The translations under genes were made by a program, and so were the position numbers. From contig CAWFUR010000010.1 of assembly GCA_963819115.1 (NCBI GenBank), forward strand, positions 1-64,000: a stretch of 64,000 nucleotides of DNA, written 5' to 3'. Within the stretch, counting starts at the first letter, position 1; each line of letters begins with the position of its first letter. Of the stretch, positions 32,484 through 40,550 are shown one piece after another. The DNA is from JACVRW01 sp963819115. Lineage in GTDB: Bacteria > Actinomycetota > Thermoleophilia > Solirubrobacterales > Thermoleophilaceae. Below the pieces are notes generated by a model, which was not told the DNA's origin, did not search any database, and saw only the letters and a program-made list of their open reading frames with translations.

Positions 32484-32963
32484 TCAGGCGTCGAGGATTC
32501 TGGCCGCCAGCACGGCGGCGTTGCGGGCGTTGTCCACGCCGACGGTGGCCACGGGCACGCCCGGGGGCATCTGCGCGATGGCCAGCAGGGCGTCGAGGCC
32601 GCCGGCGATCGAGGTCTTGGAGGTGAGCGGCACCCCGATCACGGGCAGCTCGGTGTGCGCCGCCACGACTCCGGGCAGGGCCGCGGCCAGACCCGCTCCG
32701 GCGATGATCACCCGGATCCCGCGGAACTTCGCGTTCTTCGCGTACTCGGCCACGGTGTCCGGGTCGCGGTGCGCGCTCATGACGCGGATCTCGAAGCGGA
32801 TGCCCCGCTCCTCGAGCACCGCGCCGGCCTTCTCCATCACCGGCATGTCGCTCTTCGAGCCCATCACGATCCCCACCCGCGGAGCGTCGACGTCGAGGCC
32901 GTCGAACTGGTGCTCCACCTCCGTCTCCGTCACGGGGGCGGGGGCGCTCTCTTCGCTCTGCAT
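32484..32963 (-). CDS. purE: N5-CAIR mutase (PurE)
   Basis: Rearranges N5-CAIR to CAIR. 159 aa from the ATG at 32963, which overlaps the purD stop as TGATG. The core motifs GIVMGSKSDMPVM, VMSAHRDPD and GAGLAAALPGVVAAHT are complete. The first 28 residues are an acidic extension. The class I partner purK is not in this window, so it is either elsewhere or this enzyme acts on AIR directly. Confidence 0.96.
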   Translation of the reverse strand: MQSEESAPAPVTETEVEHQFDGLDVDAPRVGIVMGSKSDMPVMEKAGAVLEERGIRFEIRVMSAHRDPDTVAEYAKNAKFRGIRVIIAGAGLAAALPGVVAAHTELPVIGVPLTSKTSIAGGLDALLAIAQMPPGVPVATVGVDNARNAAVLAARILDA

Positions 32964-34237
32964 CAAACGCCCACCCTCTCCACGGCTCGTGCCGCGATGT
33001 CTGTTCTCATCTGTTTACCGTCGAACCGGATTCGCTCCGCCGCCGCGTAGGCGCGGTCTCGGGCGGTGGCCGCGCTGGGCCCGAGCCCGGTCACGTTCAG
33101 CACCCGGCCACCCGCCGTCACGATCTTCCCGTCGCGCTCGGCCGTACCGGCGTGGAACACGTCGGCGTCCAGCCCCTCGAGGCCCGTGATCTCGTCGCCG
33201 CTCGACGAGGACTCGGGGTATCCGCGAGAGGCGAGCACCACGGTCACGGCCCAGTCCGGCGCCCACTCCGGCTCCACGCCGGCGAGCCCCCCGGGCACGG
33301 AGGCGGCATCCAGGAGATCGAGCAGGTCGCTGCGCAGCCGGGGCAGCACGGCCTGGGTCTCGGGATCGCCGAAGCGGCAGTTGAACTCGAGCACCCGCGG
33401 TCCGGCCGCCGTGAGCATCAGCCCGGCGTAGAGGATCCCGTGGTAGGGGGTTCCGCGCCGGCGAAGCTCGTCCACCACCGGCTGGTGCGCGGTCCGCACG
33501 ATCTCCGCCGTCAGCTCCGCGTCAACTCCGGGGACAGGCGAGTAGCTGCCCATGCCGCCCGTGTTGGGCCCGGCGTCGCCGTCAAGGGCGCGCTTGTAGT
33601 CCTGGGCCGGGGTCAGCGGCACGGCGCGCTCGCCGTCACAGATCGCCAGCAGGGAAAGCTCCTCGCCCTCGAGGAACTCCTCCAGCACCACCTCGGTCTC
33701 GCCGAAGCGCTTCTCGGCGAAGAAGACGTCCAGGCAGGCGCGGGCCTCGGCCTCGTCGGCGGCGATGATCACGCCCTTGCCCGCGGCCAGCACGTCCGCC
33801 TTCAGCACGGCTGGGTACGAGGCGCAGGCCAGGTGGGCCGCGGCCTCGTCGCGGTCGCGGAGCACCACGTGCCCGGCGGTGGACACCCCGCAGTCGCTCA
33901 TCAGCTGCTTGGCATAGGTCTTCGACCCCTCGATCCGGGCCGCGGCGGCGGAGGGACCGAAGGCGCGGATGCCCTCCTCGCCGAGCCGGTCCACCAGCCC
34001 GTCCACGAGCGGCACCTCGGGTCCCACCACCACCAGGTCCGGGGCGAAGGCGCGTGCCGCCGCAACTAGCGCGTCCACGTCTCCGGATCCGGCGTCCAGA
34101 CAGGCCACGCCATCACGTGCGATGCCGGCGTTGCCGGGCACGCAGGCCACCTCGGGCCGCTGGGGGCTGCGCAGGAGGGTGCGAACGAGCGCGTGCTCGC
34201 GACCCCCCTGGCCGACCACTAGGACCCGACGCCCCAC
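32963..34237 (-). CDS. purD: Phosphoribosylamine-glycine ligase
   Basis: ATP-grasp enzyme making GAR. 424 aa from the GTG at 34237 (VGRRVLVVGQGGREHALVRTL). Later motifs are DYKRALDGDAGPNTGGMGSYSP and EFNCRFGDPETQAVLPRL. Its start overlaps the stop of the GYD gene as TAGTG, and its stop overlaps purE as TGATG. Confidence 0.97.
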   Translation of the reverse strand: MGRRVLVVGQGGREHALVRTLLRSPQRPEVACVPGNAGIARDGVACLDAGSGDVDALVAAARAFAPDLVVVGPEVPLVDGLVDRLGEEGIRAFGPSAAAARIEGSKTYAKQLMSDCGVSTAGHVVLRDRDEAAAHLACASYPAVLKADVLAAGKGVIIAADEAEARACLDVFFAEKRFGETEVVLEEFLEGEELSLLAICDGERAVPLTPAQDYKRALDGDAGPNTGGMGSYSPVPGVDAELTAEIVRTAHQPVVDELRRRGTPYHGILYAGLMLTAAGPRVLEFNCRFGDPETQAVLPRLRSDLLDLLDAASVPGGLAGVEPEWAPDWAVTVVLASRGYPESSSSGDEITGLEGLDADVFHAGTAERDGKIVTAGGRVLNVTGLGPSAATARDRAYAAAERIRFDGKQMRTDIAARAVERVGV

Positions 34238-34518
34238 TACAGCGCCGCTATGAAATCGTCGATCGGGATGGCGGTGAGCGTCTCGTAGTGGCTCGTGCCC
34301 CGCGAGCCAAGCTCCATCGACACGCGCGCCACCGTCTGCTCGTCGGGGGCCTCCACCACGTTCACGAAGTCGTAGCGACCGAGCACCGCCCACTGGGCCG
34401 TGACCGTGACCCCGAGCTGCTCGATCTCCTTGTTGACCTCGCGCAGGCGCTGCGGATTGCTCTTCAGCGTCTGAACGCCCTCGGGCGTCAGGGTGCTCAG
34501 CATCACGTAGGTCGGCAC
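34237..34518 (-). CDS. GYD domain protein
   Basis: A 93-aa GYD-family protein (YVMLSTLTPEGVQTLK, WAVLGRYDFVNVVEAPDE), a ferredoxin-like fold of unknown function. The GTG at 34518 is preceded by AAAGGA. It is the first gene of the operon, and its stop shares a base with the purD start, so its translation is tied to purine synthesis. A -10-like TAGATT lies 35 bp upstream. Confidence 0.85.
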   Translation of the reverse strand: MPTYVMLSTLTPEGVQTLKSNPQRLREVNKEIEQLGVTVTAQWAVLGRYDFVNVVEAPDEQTVARVSMELGSRGTSHYETLTAIPIDDFIAAL

Positions 34519-34553
34519 GCTGGGTCCTTTCGGTCGTTGGCCCGTCGGTTCGG

Positions 34554-34559
34554 AATCTA
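34554..34559 (-). promoter_or_regulatory. -10-like TAGATT upstream of GYD-purD-purE-purB
   Basis: TAGATT followed by about 35 nt of leader containing AAAGGA before the GTG. No strong -35 is seen. It is the same hexamer as upstream of purC, clpB and dnaK. Confidence 0.5.
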
Positions 34560-34650
34560 GCCTGGCGGACCGCTCCATCGCAGCCACGCCGGTGTTCCCA
34601 CACCTGGTGTTCGCTACCCTCGCCCGTCCCATGGGAGTCAGGAGGACTCA

Positions 34651-35382
34651 ATGAAACTGCGGCTCGCCGCTTGCGCCGCCACATTGCTGCTCGCGACCGG
34701 GGCGTCCACCGCCTCCGCGGCCACGATGACGGCAGCTCCGGCCAAGAAGTGCTTCCGCGACGGCGAGATCGTGCACCTCGGCGGGAACGGCTTCACGCCC
34801 AACAACCAGGTCAGCATCTCGCGCCAGGGGATGGTGTTCGCCCAGCGGCTCACCACGAGCCCCATGGGCGAGTTCCTCGGCGACCTCACGCTGCGCCAGG
34901 GCACGGGCCAGACCAAGCGCACCTACACCGCCACCGACGTGGCCAACCCCGCGGTCAAGGCGTCCACGTCCCTCGTGGTCAGCGCGATCGAGGTGAACGT
35001 GCGCCCGGACACCGGCACCCCCGGGAAGGTCCTGAAGATCGGCGCCCGGGGCTTCACCACGGGCAAGACGCTCTATGCCCACATCGTGCGCAAGGGCAAG
35101 TCCCGCAACCGGCGCGTGGGCCGGCTGACCGGCGCGTGCTCCAAGGTCGTGGCCCGCAAGCGCCTCTTCTCCAAGAAGACGAAGGTCGGCACCTACCGGG
35201 TGCAGTTCGACACCCACCGCCGATACATCGCGGACACCGAGGTGCGCTTCGCCTTCACCGTCGAGATCTCACTCCAGCCGAAGAAAGGCAGGGCTGCGAT
35301 GCTCGCCCGATCACCGATCGGGCTCCGCTCCTCGCCTGGCGTAGCTCAGAGTTTGACGGCCGGGTGGCGCTCCCTAAGGTGA
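34651..35382 (+). CDS. Secreted protein of unknown function, Ig-like repeats likely
   Basis: Protein of 243 aa with a signal peptide (SASA cleavage near residue 23) and a strong AGGAGG ribosome site. Two related segments (EIVHLGGNGFTPNNQVSIS and KVLKIGARGFTTGKTLYAH) look like successive IPT/Ig-like beta domains. The region is Lys-rich and basic. The 3' end overlaps the convergent gene at 35346 by 37 bp, and the last 20 or so residues are less like the rest. Confidence 0.65.
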   Translation: MKLRLAACAATLLLATGASTASAATMTAAPAKKCFRDGEIVHLGGNGFTPNNQVSISRQGMVFAQRLTTSPMGEFLGDLTLRQGTGQTKRTYTATDVANPAVKASTSLVVSAIEVNVRPDTGTPGKVLKIGARGFTTGKTLYAHIVRKGKSRNRRVGRLTGACSKVVARKRLFSKKTKVGTYRVQFDTHRRYIADTEVRFAFTVEISLQPKKGRAAMLARSPIGLRSSPGVAQSLTAGWRSLR

Positions 35383-35714
35383 TCCCCGAGCGCACGCGTG
35401 ACCGCGCGGCGCTCCTCGGCGCTGGCCAGCCTTAGGCGCCCGAGCAGCTCCTTCTGGCCCTGGAGCGGCAGTCCCGCGATCTCCCAGCTCACCGCGAGGC
35501 GCTCGAAGAGGAACTCGAGCCGGCGCTGCCAGCGGTCCTCGGCCGAGGCGGCTGGACGCGCGTCCAGGTCCTCGAGCTTTCGCAGCGTGCCCGCGGACAG
35601 CGAGTCGCGCAGGGTCAGCAGCGAGCCGTCGTCCAGCGTGTACCCGGTCGTGCTCGCCGCCTCCGCAGCAGCATCGCCGCCGCCCTGGGCGCGCCTTCTC
35701 GAGCGTCGGCCCAT
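35346..35714 (-). CDS. Conserved small hypothetical protein
   Basis: Protein of 122 aa with a basic N-terminus and a predicted helical core (LTLRDSLSAGTLRKLEDLD, QRRLEFLFERLAVSWEIAGLPL). No family recognised. It is downstream of clpB on the same strand; the 9-bp gap suggests a shared transcript with clpB. Confidence 0.55.
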   Translation of the reverse strand: MGRRSRRRAQGGGDAAAEAASTTGYTLDDGSLLTLRDSLSAGTLRKLEDLDARPAASAEDRWQRRLEFLFERLAVSWEIAGLPLQGQKELLGRLRLASAEERRAVTRALGDHLRERHPAVKL

Positions 35715-35723
35715 GCGGGCAGG

Positions 35724-38270
35724 TTAGGCGGAGGCGGGCACCGGCTCCACGGCGGCGGCCTTCGCGAACGTGAGGTCGCCGTCGGCCGCGCCCACCAGCA
35801 CGCGGTCGCCGGGCTCGAACTCGCCCTCCAGCAGCTTCAGGGCCAGGCGGTCCACAAGGCGCTTCTGGATCACCCGCTTCAGCGGTCGGGCGCCGTAGGT
35901 GGGGTCGTAGCCGAGGTTCCCGATCAGGGTCCGGGCCTCCTCGGTCAGCTCGATCTCCACGCCGCGCTCGTGCAGCCTGCGGGCGAGGTTCGCCACCTGG
36001 AACTCCACGATCTGCGCGATCTCCTCGCGCGTGAGCTGGTGGAACTCCACGATCTCGTCCAGCCGGTTCACGAACTCGGGCTTGAAGGTCGCGCGCACGC
36101 CGTCCATGCCGCCCGCGACGTTCGAGGTCATGATCACCACGGTGTTCTTGAAGTCCACGGTGCGGCCCTGGCCGTCCGTGAGCCGGCCGTCGTCCATGAG
36201 CTGGAGCAGCACGTTGAACACGTCGGGGTGGGCCTTCTCGATCTCGTCAAGGAGCACCACCGAGTAGGGGCGGCGGCGCACTGCCTCGGTGAGCTGGCCG
36301 CCCTCCTCGTAGCCCACGTAGCCGGGAGGAGCGCCCACGAGCCGGGACACCGAGTGCTTCTCCATGTACTCGGACATGTCGATCCGGACGATGGCCTGCT
36401 CGGAGTCGAACATGAACTCGGCCAGGGCCCGGGCCAGCTCGGTCTTGCCCACTCCCGTCGGGCCGATGAAGAGGAAGGTGCCGATCGGTCGGTCGGGATC
36501 CTGGAGGCCCGCACGGGAGCGGCGGAGCGCCGATGACACGGCCTCCACGGCCTCGTCCTGGCCCACCACCCGCTCGTGCAGGCGCTGCTCCATGTGGATC
36601 AGCTTCTCCACCTCGCCTTCCATCAGGCGCGAGACGGGAATGCCGGTCCAGCGGCCCACCACCTCGGCCACGTCCTCGTCGTCCACCTCCTCCTTCAGGA
36701 AGGTGGTGTCGGACTGGAGCTCGCGCAGGCGCGCCTCCTGGTCCTTCACGAGCTGCTCGAGCTCGGGGATCTCGCCGTAGCGCAGCTCGGCCGCCCGCTG
36801 GAGGTCGGCATCGCGCTCGGCGCGCTCGGCCTCGCGGTGGGCCTGCTCGAGGCGCTCCTTGGCCTCGCGGATGGCCTCGATGGCCGCCTTCTCGCCACTC
36901 CAGTGCGCCTTCATCTCGTTCGAGCGCTCGCGGAGGTCGGCCAGCTCGCGCTCGATCGCCTCGCGCCGGGCCACCGATGCGTCGTCCTTCTCCTTCTTCA
37001 GAGCCTGGAGCTCGATCTCGAGCTGCTGCAGGCGCCGGTCCACCTCGTCGATCTCCGTTGGCAGCGAGTCGATCTCGATGCGCAGCCGTGAGGCGGCCTC
37101 GTCGATCAGGTCGATGGCCTTGTCGGGGAGGAAGCGGTCCGCGATGTAGCGCTCTGAGAGCGTGGCCGCCGCGATGATCGCCGCGTCCTGGATGCGCACG
37201 CCGTGGTGCACCTCGTAGCGCTCCTTGAGCCCGCGCAGGATGGCGATCGTGTCCTCCACGGAGGGCTCGCCCACCATCACGGGCTGGAAGCGCCGCTCCA
37301 GCGCCGCGTCCTTCTCGATGTGCTTGCGGTACTCGTCGAGCGTGGTGGCACCCACGGCACGAAGCTCGCCGCGGGCCAGCATCGGCTTCAGCAGGTTGGC
37401 GGCGTCCACCGCGCCCTCGGCCGCTCCGGCGCCGACGATCGTGTGCAGCTCGTCCATGAAGAGGATCACCTGGCCCTGGGCCTCGGAGATCTCCTTGAGC
37501 ACGGCCTTGAGGCGGTCCTCGAACTCGCCGCGGTACTTGGAGCCGGCGATCAGCGCGCCGATGTCGAGCGCGATCACCCGACGGTCCCGCAGCGAGGAGG
37601 GCACGTCGCCGGACACGATGCGCTGAGCGAGGCCCTCCACGATCGCCGTCTTGCCCACGCCGGGCTCACCGATCAGGACGGGGTTGTTCTTGGTGCGGCG
37701 GGAGAGCACCTGCATCACGCGGCGCACCTCGTCGTCGCGCCCGATCACCGGGTCGAGCTTGCCCTGCTCGGCCGCCTCGGTGAGGTCGCGCCCGAAGCGC
37801 TCCAGCGCCTGGTACCGGTCCTCGGGGTTCTGGTCGGTCACACGGTGGGGGCCGCGCACCTCCTCAACGGCACCGGCCAGCTGGTCGCGGGTGGCGCCCA
37901 CGTCCACCGCGGAGTGGCCGGCCAGGGCCAGCAGCAGATGCTCGGTGGACACGTACTCGTCGCCCATGCGGCGCGCCTCGTCGTCGGCGCGCTGCAGCAG
38001 GTCGATCAGCTCGGCTCCGAGGGCGGGCGCCGAGGCGGACTCGCCGGTGACCGTGGGCAGCGCGTCGAGCGCGGCGTTGGCCAGGCTGCGCACGCGCTCC
38101 GGATCCGCGCCGGCACGCCGAAGGACGGGGGCCACGATGCCGCCCTCCTGCTCGAGCAGTGCGAGCAGGAGGTGGTGGGGTGCCACCTCGGGGTTTCGGC
38201 GCGCTCCGGCCAGGCGCTGAGCCGCGGCCAGAGCCTCCTGCGACTTGATGGTGAAGCGGTCGGCTTGCAT
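35724..38270 (-). CDS. clpB: ClpB disaggregase
   Basis: An 848-aa hexameric AAA+ chaperone that threads aggregated proteins with DnaK. It has an N domain (TIKSQEALAAAQRLAGARRN), nucleotide domain 1 with Walker A GEPGVGKT and VILFMDELHTIVGAG, a coiled-coil middle domain (about residues 400-520) and domain 2 with GPTGVGKTELARALAEF. The ATG at 38270 has no ribosome site; the leader is very short. A motif shared with the dnaK promoter lies immediately upstream, so heat-shock co-regulation by the HspR encoded at 44573-45025 is likely but not shown. Confidence 0.97.
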   Translation of the reverse strand: MQADRFTIKSQEALAAAQRLAGARRNPEVAPHHLLLALLEQEGGIVAPVLRRAGADPERVRSLANAALDALPTVTGESASAPALGAELIDLLQRADDEARRMGDEYVSTEHLLLALAGHSAVDVGATRDQLAGAVEEVRGPHRVTDQNPEDRYQALERFGRDLTEAAEQGKLDPVIGRDDEVRRVMQVLSRRTKNNPVLIGEPGVGKTAIVEGLAQRIVSGDVPSSLRDRRVIALDIGALIAGSKYRGEFEDRLKAVLKEISEAQGQVILFMDELHTIVGAGAAEGAVDAANLLKPMLARGELRAVGATTLDEYRKHIEKDAALERRFQPVMVGEPSVEDTIAILRGLKERYEVHHGVRIQDAAIIAAATLSERYIADRFLPDKAIDLIDEAASRLRIEIDSLPTEIDEVDRRLQQLEIELQALKKEKDDASVARREAIERELADLRERSNEMKAHWSGEKAAIEAIREAKERLEQAHREAERAERDADLQRAAELRYGEIPELEQLVKDQEARLRELQSDTTFLKEEVDDEDVAEVVGRWTGIPVSRLMEGEVEKLIHMEQRLHERVVGQDEAVEAVSSALRRSRAGLQDPDRPIGTFLFIGPTGVGKTELARALAEFMFDSEQAIVRIDMSEYMEKHSVSRLVGAPPGYVGYEEGGQLTEAVRRRPYSVVLLDEIEKAHPDVFNVLLQLMDDGRLTDGQGRTVDFKNTVVIMTSNVAGGMDGVRATFKPEFVNRLDEIVEFHQLTREEIAQIVEFQVANLARRLHERGVEIELTEEARTLIGNLGYDPTYGARPLKRVIQKRLVDRLALKLLEGEFEPGDRVLVGAADGDLTFAKAAAVEPVPASA

Positions 38271-38271
38271 A

Positions 38272-38297
38272 AAATCTAAGTCAGCATAGCGCAGATC
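38272..38297 (-). promoter_or_regulatory. Candidate heat-shock promoter/operator of clpB
   Basis: On the minus strand GATCTGC, 10 nt, CTTAGATTT. The same two words at the same spacing occur upstream of dnaK. TATGCT lies between them and is a second possible -10. The block ends 1 nt before the clpB start codon. The classical HAIR sequence (CTTGAGT-N7-ACTCAAG) is not present. Confidence 0.6.
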
Positions 38298-38327
38298 CTG
38301 CCGCGCGACCAGGGTTAAGATGCGTCC

Positions 38328-38825
38328 ATGCCCGACACCTATCGCCTGACCCCGCACGAGACCGTCACGGTCGTCCGCAACTCCCCGCAGGTGCTCGAGG
38401 TCGAGGGACGCTGGGATCCGAACGGGTCGGCCCCGCCGCCCCATCTCCACCCCGCTCAGGACGAGCACTTCGAGGTGCTGGAGGGCGAGCTGCATGCCGA
38501 GCTGGACGGGCGGCCGCTCGTCCTCGGCCCCGGGGACGCGCTCGATATCCCGCGTGGAACGGTGCACAGGATGTGGAACCCGGGCGCCGCCGAGACGCGC
38601 GCGCTGTGGCAGACGGCTCCCGCCGGGCGCACGCTCGACTGGTGGCGCTCGATCGACGACCTGAACCGTCACCACCCGCCGGGCCGGCTGGGCATCCCGA
38701 GCCCCACGCGCCTGGCCTTCCGCCTGCGCGAGTACGACGACGTGATGCGGCTGGCCGTGGGACCGCCTGTGGTGGTGGGTGGCGTGCTGCGCGTGCTGTC
38801 CGCGTTCGGCGGCGGCCGGCGCTAG
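38328..38825 (+). CDS. Cupin domain protein
   Basis: Protein of 165 aa with a single conserved-barrel domain. The metal-site motif is HLHPAQDEHFEVLEGELHAE and the second motif is GDALDIPRGTVHRMWNPG. The likely metal ligands are His, His, Glu and His. It is divergent from clpB across 57 bp. Its catalytic role, if any, is unknown. The stop overlaps the end of the convergent permease gene. Confidence 0.85.
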   Translation: MPDTYRLTPHETVTVVRNSPQVLEVEGRWDPNGSAPPPHLHPAQDEHFEVLEGELHAELDGRPLVLGPGDALDIPRGTVHRMWNPGAAETRALWQTAPAGRTLDWWRSIDDLNRHHPPGRLGIPSPTRLAFRLREYDDVMRLAVGPPVVVGGVLRVLSAFGGGRR

Positions 38826-39637
38826 CGGGCCAGCGCCGCGCCGGGCGCGCCGGAGGAGTCCTGGGTCAGGCGGTTGGCCAGGTACACCGGGATGATCGAG
38901 AGAAGGATCACCAGCAGGCCCACCACGTTCACGATCGGCAGCTGGTTGGGGCGCGAGTAGTTGGTGAAGATCCAGATCGGCAGCGTCTCCTCGGACCCGG
39001 CGGTGAACGTGGTCACGATGATCTCGTCGAAGGAGAGGGCGAAGCCCAGCAGCGCCCCGGCCACCAGGGCGGACCGCAGTGACGGCATGGTGATGTTGCG
39101 GAAGGTCTGCCAGCCGTCGGCACCGAGGTCCTGCGAGGCCTCCTCGAGGGAGGTGCCCGTTCGGCGCAGCCGGGCCACGGCGTTGTTGTAGACCACGACG
39201 ATGCAGAAGGTGGCGTGGCCGACGATCACCGTGAACAGCGTGAGGTCCACGTTCAGCACCTGGGTGAACGTCGCGTTCAGTGCCATGCCGGTCACGATCC
39301 CGGGCAGGGCGAGCGGCAGCACCACCAGGAACGAGACCGCGTCCCGCCCGAAGAAGCGGTAACGGGAGACGGCCAGCGCCGCCATGGTGCCCAGCACGAG
39401 CGCGATGGCGGTCGCTCCGAGGCCGGCCTTCAGCGAGGTCCAGAGCGCGTCCCGGACGCCGGGGTTGTCCAGGGCCTTGGAGAACCACTTGGTGGTGAGC
39501 CCGTCGATCGGCCATGTCTGGGAACGCGACTCGTTGAAGGCGTAGGCGGCGATCACGATCAGCGGTATGTAGATGAACGCGAGCGTGATGGCCGTACCGA
39601 TCCGGAGCAGCCAGCGGGTGCCATTCGAGAGGTGCAT
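38822..39637 (-). CDS. potC: Spermidine/putrescine-type ABC transporter permease (PotC-like)
   Basis: Protein of 271 aa with about six membrane segments and the EAA loop that contacts the ATPase (EEASQDLGADGWQTFRNITMPSL). ALSFDEIIVTTFTAG is typical of PotC-type permeases. It starts 2 bp after the upstream permease gene. It is last in the potA-D-B-C unit. Specificity for polyamines is by family. Confidence 0.88.
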   Translation of the reverse strand: MHLSNGTRWLLRIGTAITLAFIYIPLIVIAAYAFNESRSQTWPIDGLTTKWFSKALDNPGVRDALWTSLKAGLGATAIALVLGTMAALAVSRYRFFGRDAVSFLVVLPLALPGIVTGMALNATFTQVLNVDLTLFTVIVGHATFCIVVVYNNAVARLRRTGTSLEEASQDLGADGWQTFRNITMPSLRSALVAGALLGFALSFDEIIVTTFTAGSEETLPIWIFTNYSRPNQLPIVNVVGLLVILLSIIPVYLANRLTQDSSGAPGAALAR

Positions 39638-39639
39638 GC

Positions 39640-40533
39640 TCAGATCGACTCGAACGCGCCCAGGCGACGGGCGATCAGGAGGTACACGACCATGATCGCC
39701 ACCGGCACCGTGGCGAAGGCCGCGGCAAGCGGCAGGTTGTTGGCGATGCCCACGTTGCTGTACACGACGTTGCCGATGAACTGCGTGCTGGACACCAGCG
39801 TGGGCGTGATGTAGTCGCCGAGGGTCAGCGAGAAGGTGAATATGGACCCGGCCACGACCGCCGGCAGCGCCAGCGGCAGGACCACTCGCCGGAACGTCAT
39901 CCACGGGCGGCCGCCGAGGTCTCCCGACGCGTCGAGAAGCGAGTCGGGAATGCGCTCGAGTCCCGCGTAGATCGGCAGCACCATGAAGGGCAGCCACAGG
40001 TACGAGAACACGAGCCAGGTGGCCACGTTTCCGAAGCCCGGCCCGCTGATGCCAAAGGGATCGAGGGCCCAGTTCACTATCCCGGACTCGCCCAGCATGA
40101 TCCGCCAGGAGTAGACCTTCACCAGGTAGCTCGACCAGAGCGGCATCAGCACCGCCACCACCAGCATTGCTCGCACCCGCGGCGTGGCCACCTTGGCCAT
40201 GTAGAACGCGATCGGGAACGCGAGCACCGCGTCGGTCACCGTCACGGCGGCGGCGATGCCCACCGTTCGCTGCACGATCTTGCGATACACCGGCGTCTGG
40301 GCGAGCTCCTGGAAGTTCTGGAAGCCCGTCTTGTGCACGATCTCGCCGCTGAAGTCGTCCAGCTGCCACAGCGAGGCCAGGAACAGCACCGCCAGGGACC
40401 CCAGGTAGGCCACCAGGAGCCAGGCCATCGGGCCGGACAGGAGGAGGCCGAGCTGGAGCCGCGGGCGGCGCCAGAGGAAGCCGGCGAGCCTGCGGCTCAC
40501 CGGCTTCCGGGTGCTGGCGGTGGCTGCTTCCAC
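39640..40533 (-). CDS. potB: Spermidine/putrescine-type ABC transporter permease (PotB-like)
   Basis: Protein of 297 aa from GTG, with six membrane segments. The EAA loop reads LLDASGDLGGRPWMTFRRVVLPLALP, and SLTLGDYITPTLV is a hallmark of PotB-like proteins. It lies 17 bp after the binding-protein gene. Confidence 0.88.
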   Translation of the reverse strand: MEAATASTRKPVSRRLAGFLWRRPRLQLGLLLSGPMAWLLVAYLGSLAVLFLASLWQLDDFSGEIVHKTGFQNFQELAQTPVYRKIVQRTVGIAAAVTVTDAVLAFPIAFYMAKVATPRVRAMLVVAVLMPLWSSYLVKVYSWRIMLGESGIVNWALDPFGISGPGFGNVATWLVFSYLWLPFMVLPIYAGLERIPDSLLDASGDLGGRPWMTFRRVVLPLALPAVVAGSIFTFSLTLGDYITPTLVSSTQFIGNVVYSNVGIANNLPLAAAFATVPVAIMVVYLLIARRLGAFESI

Positions 40534-40550
40534 CTACAGGCGGGTGGAGA

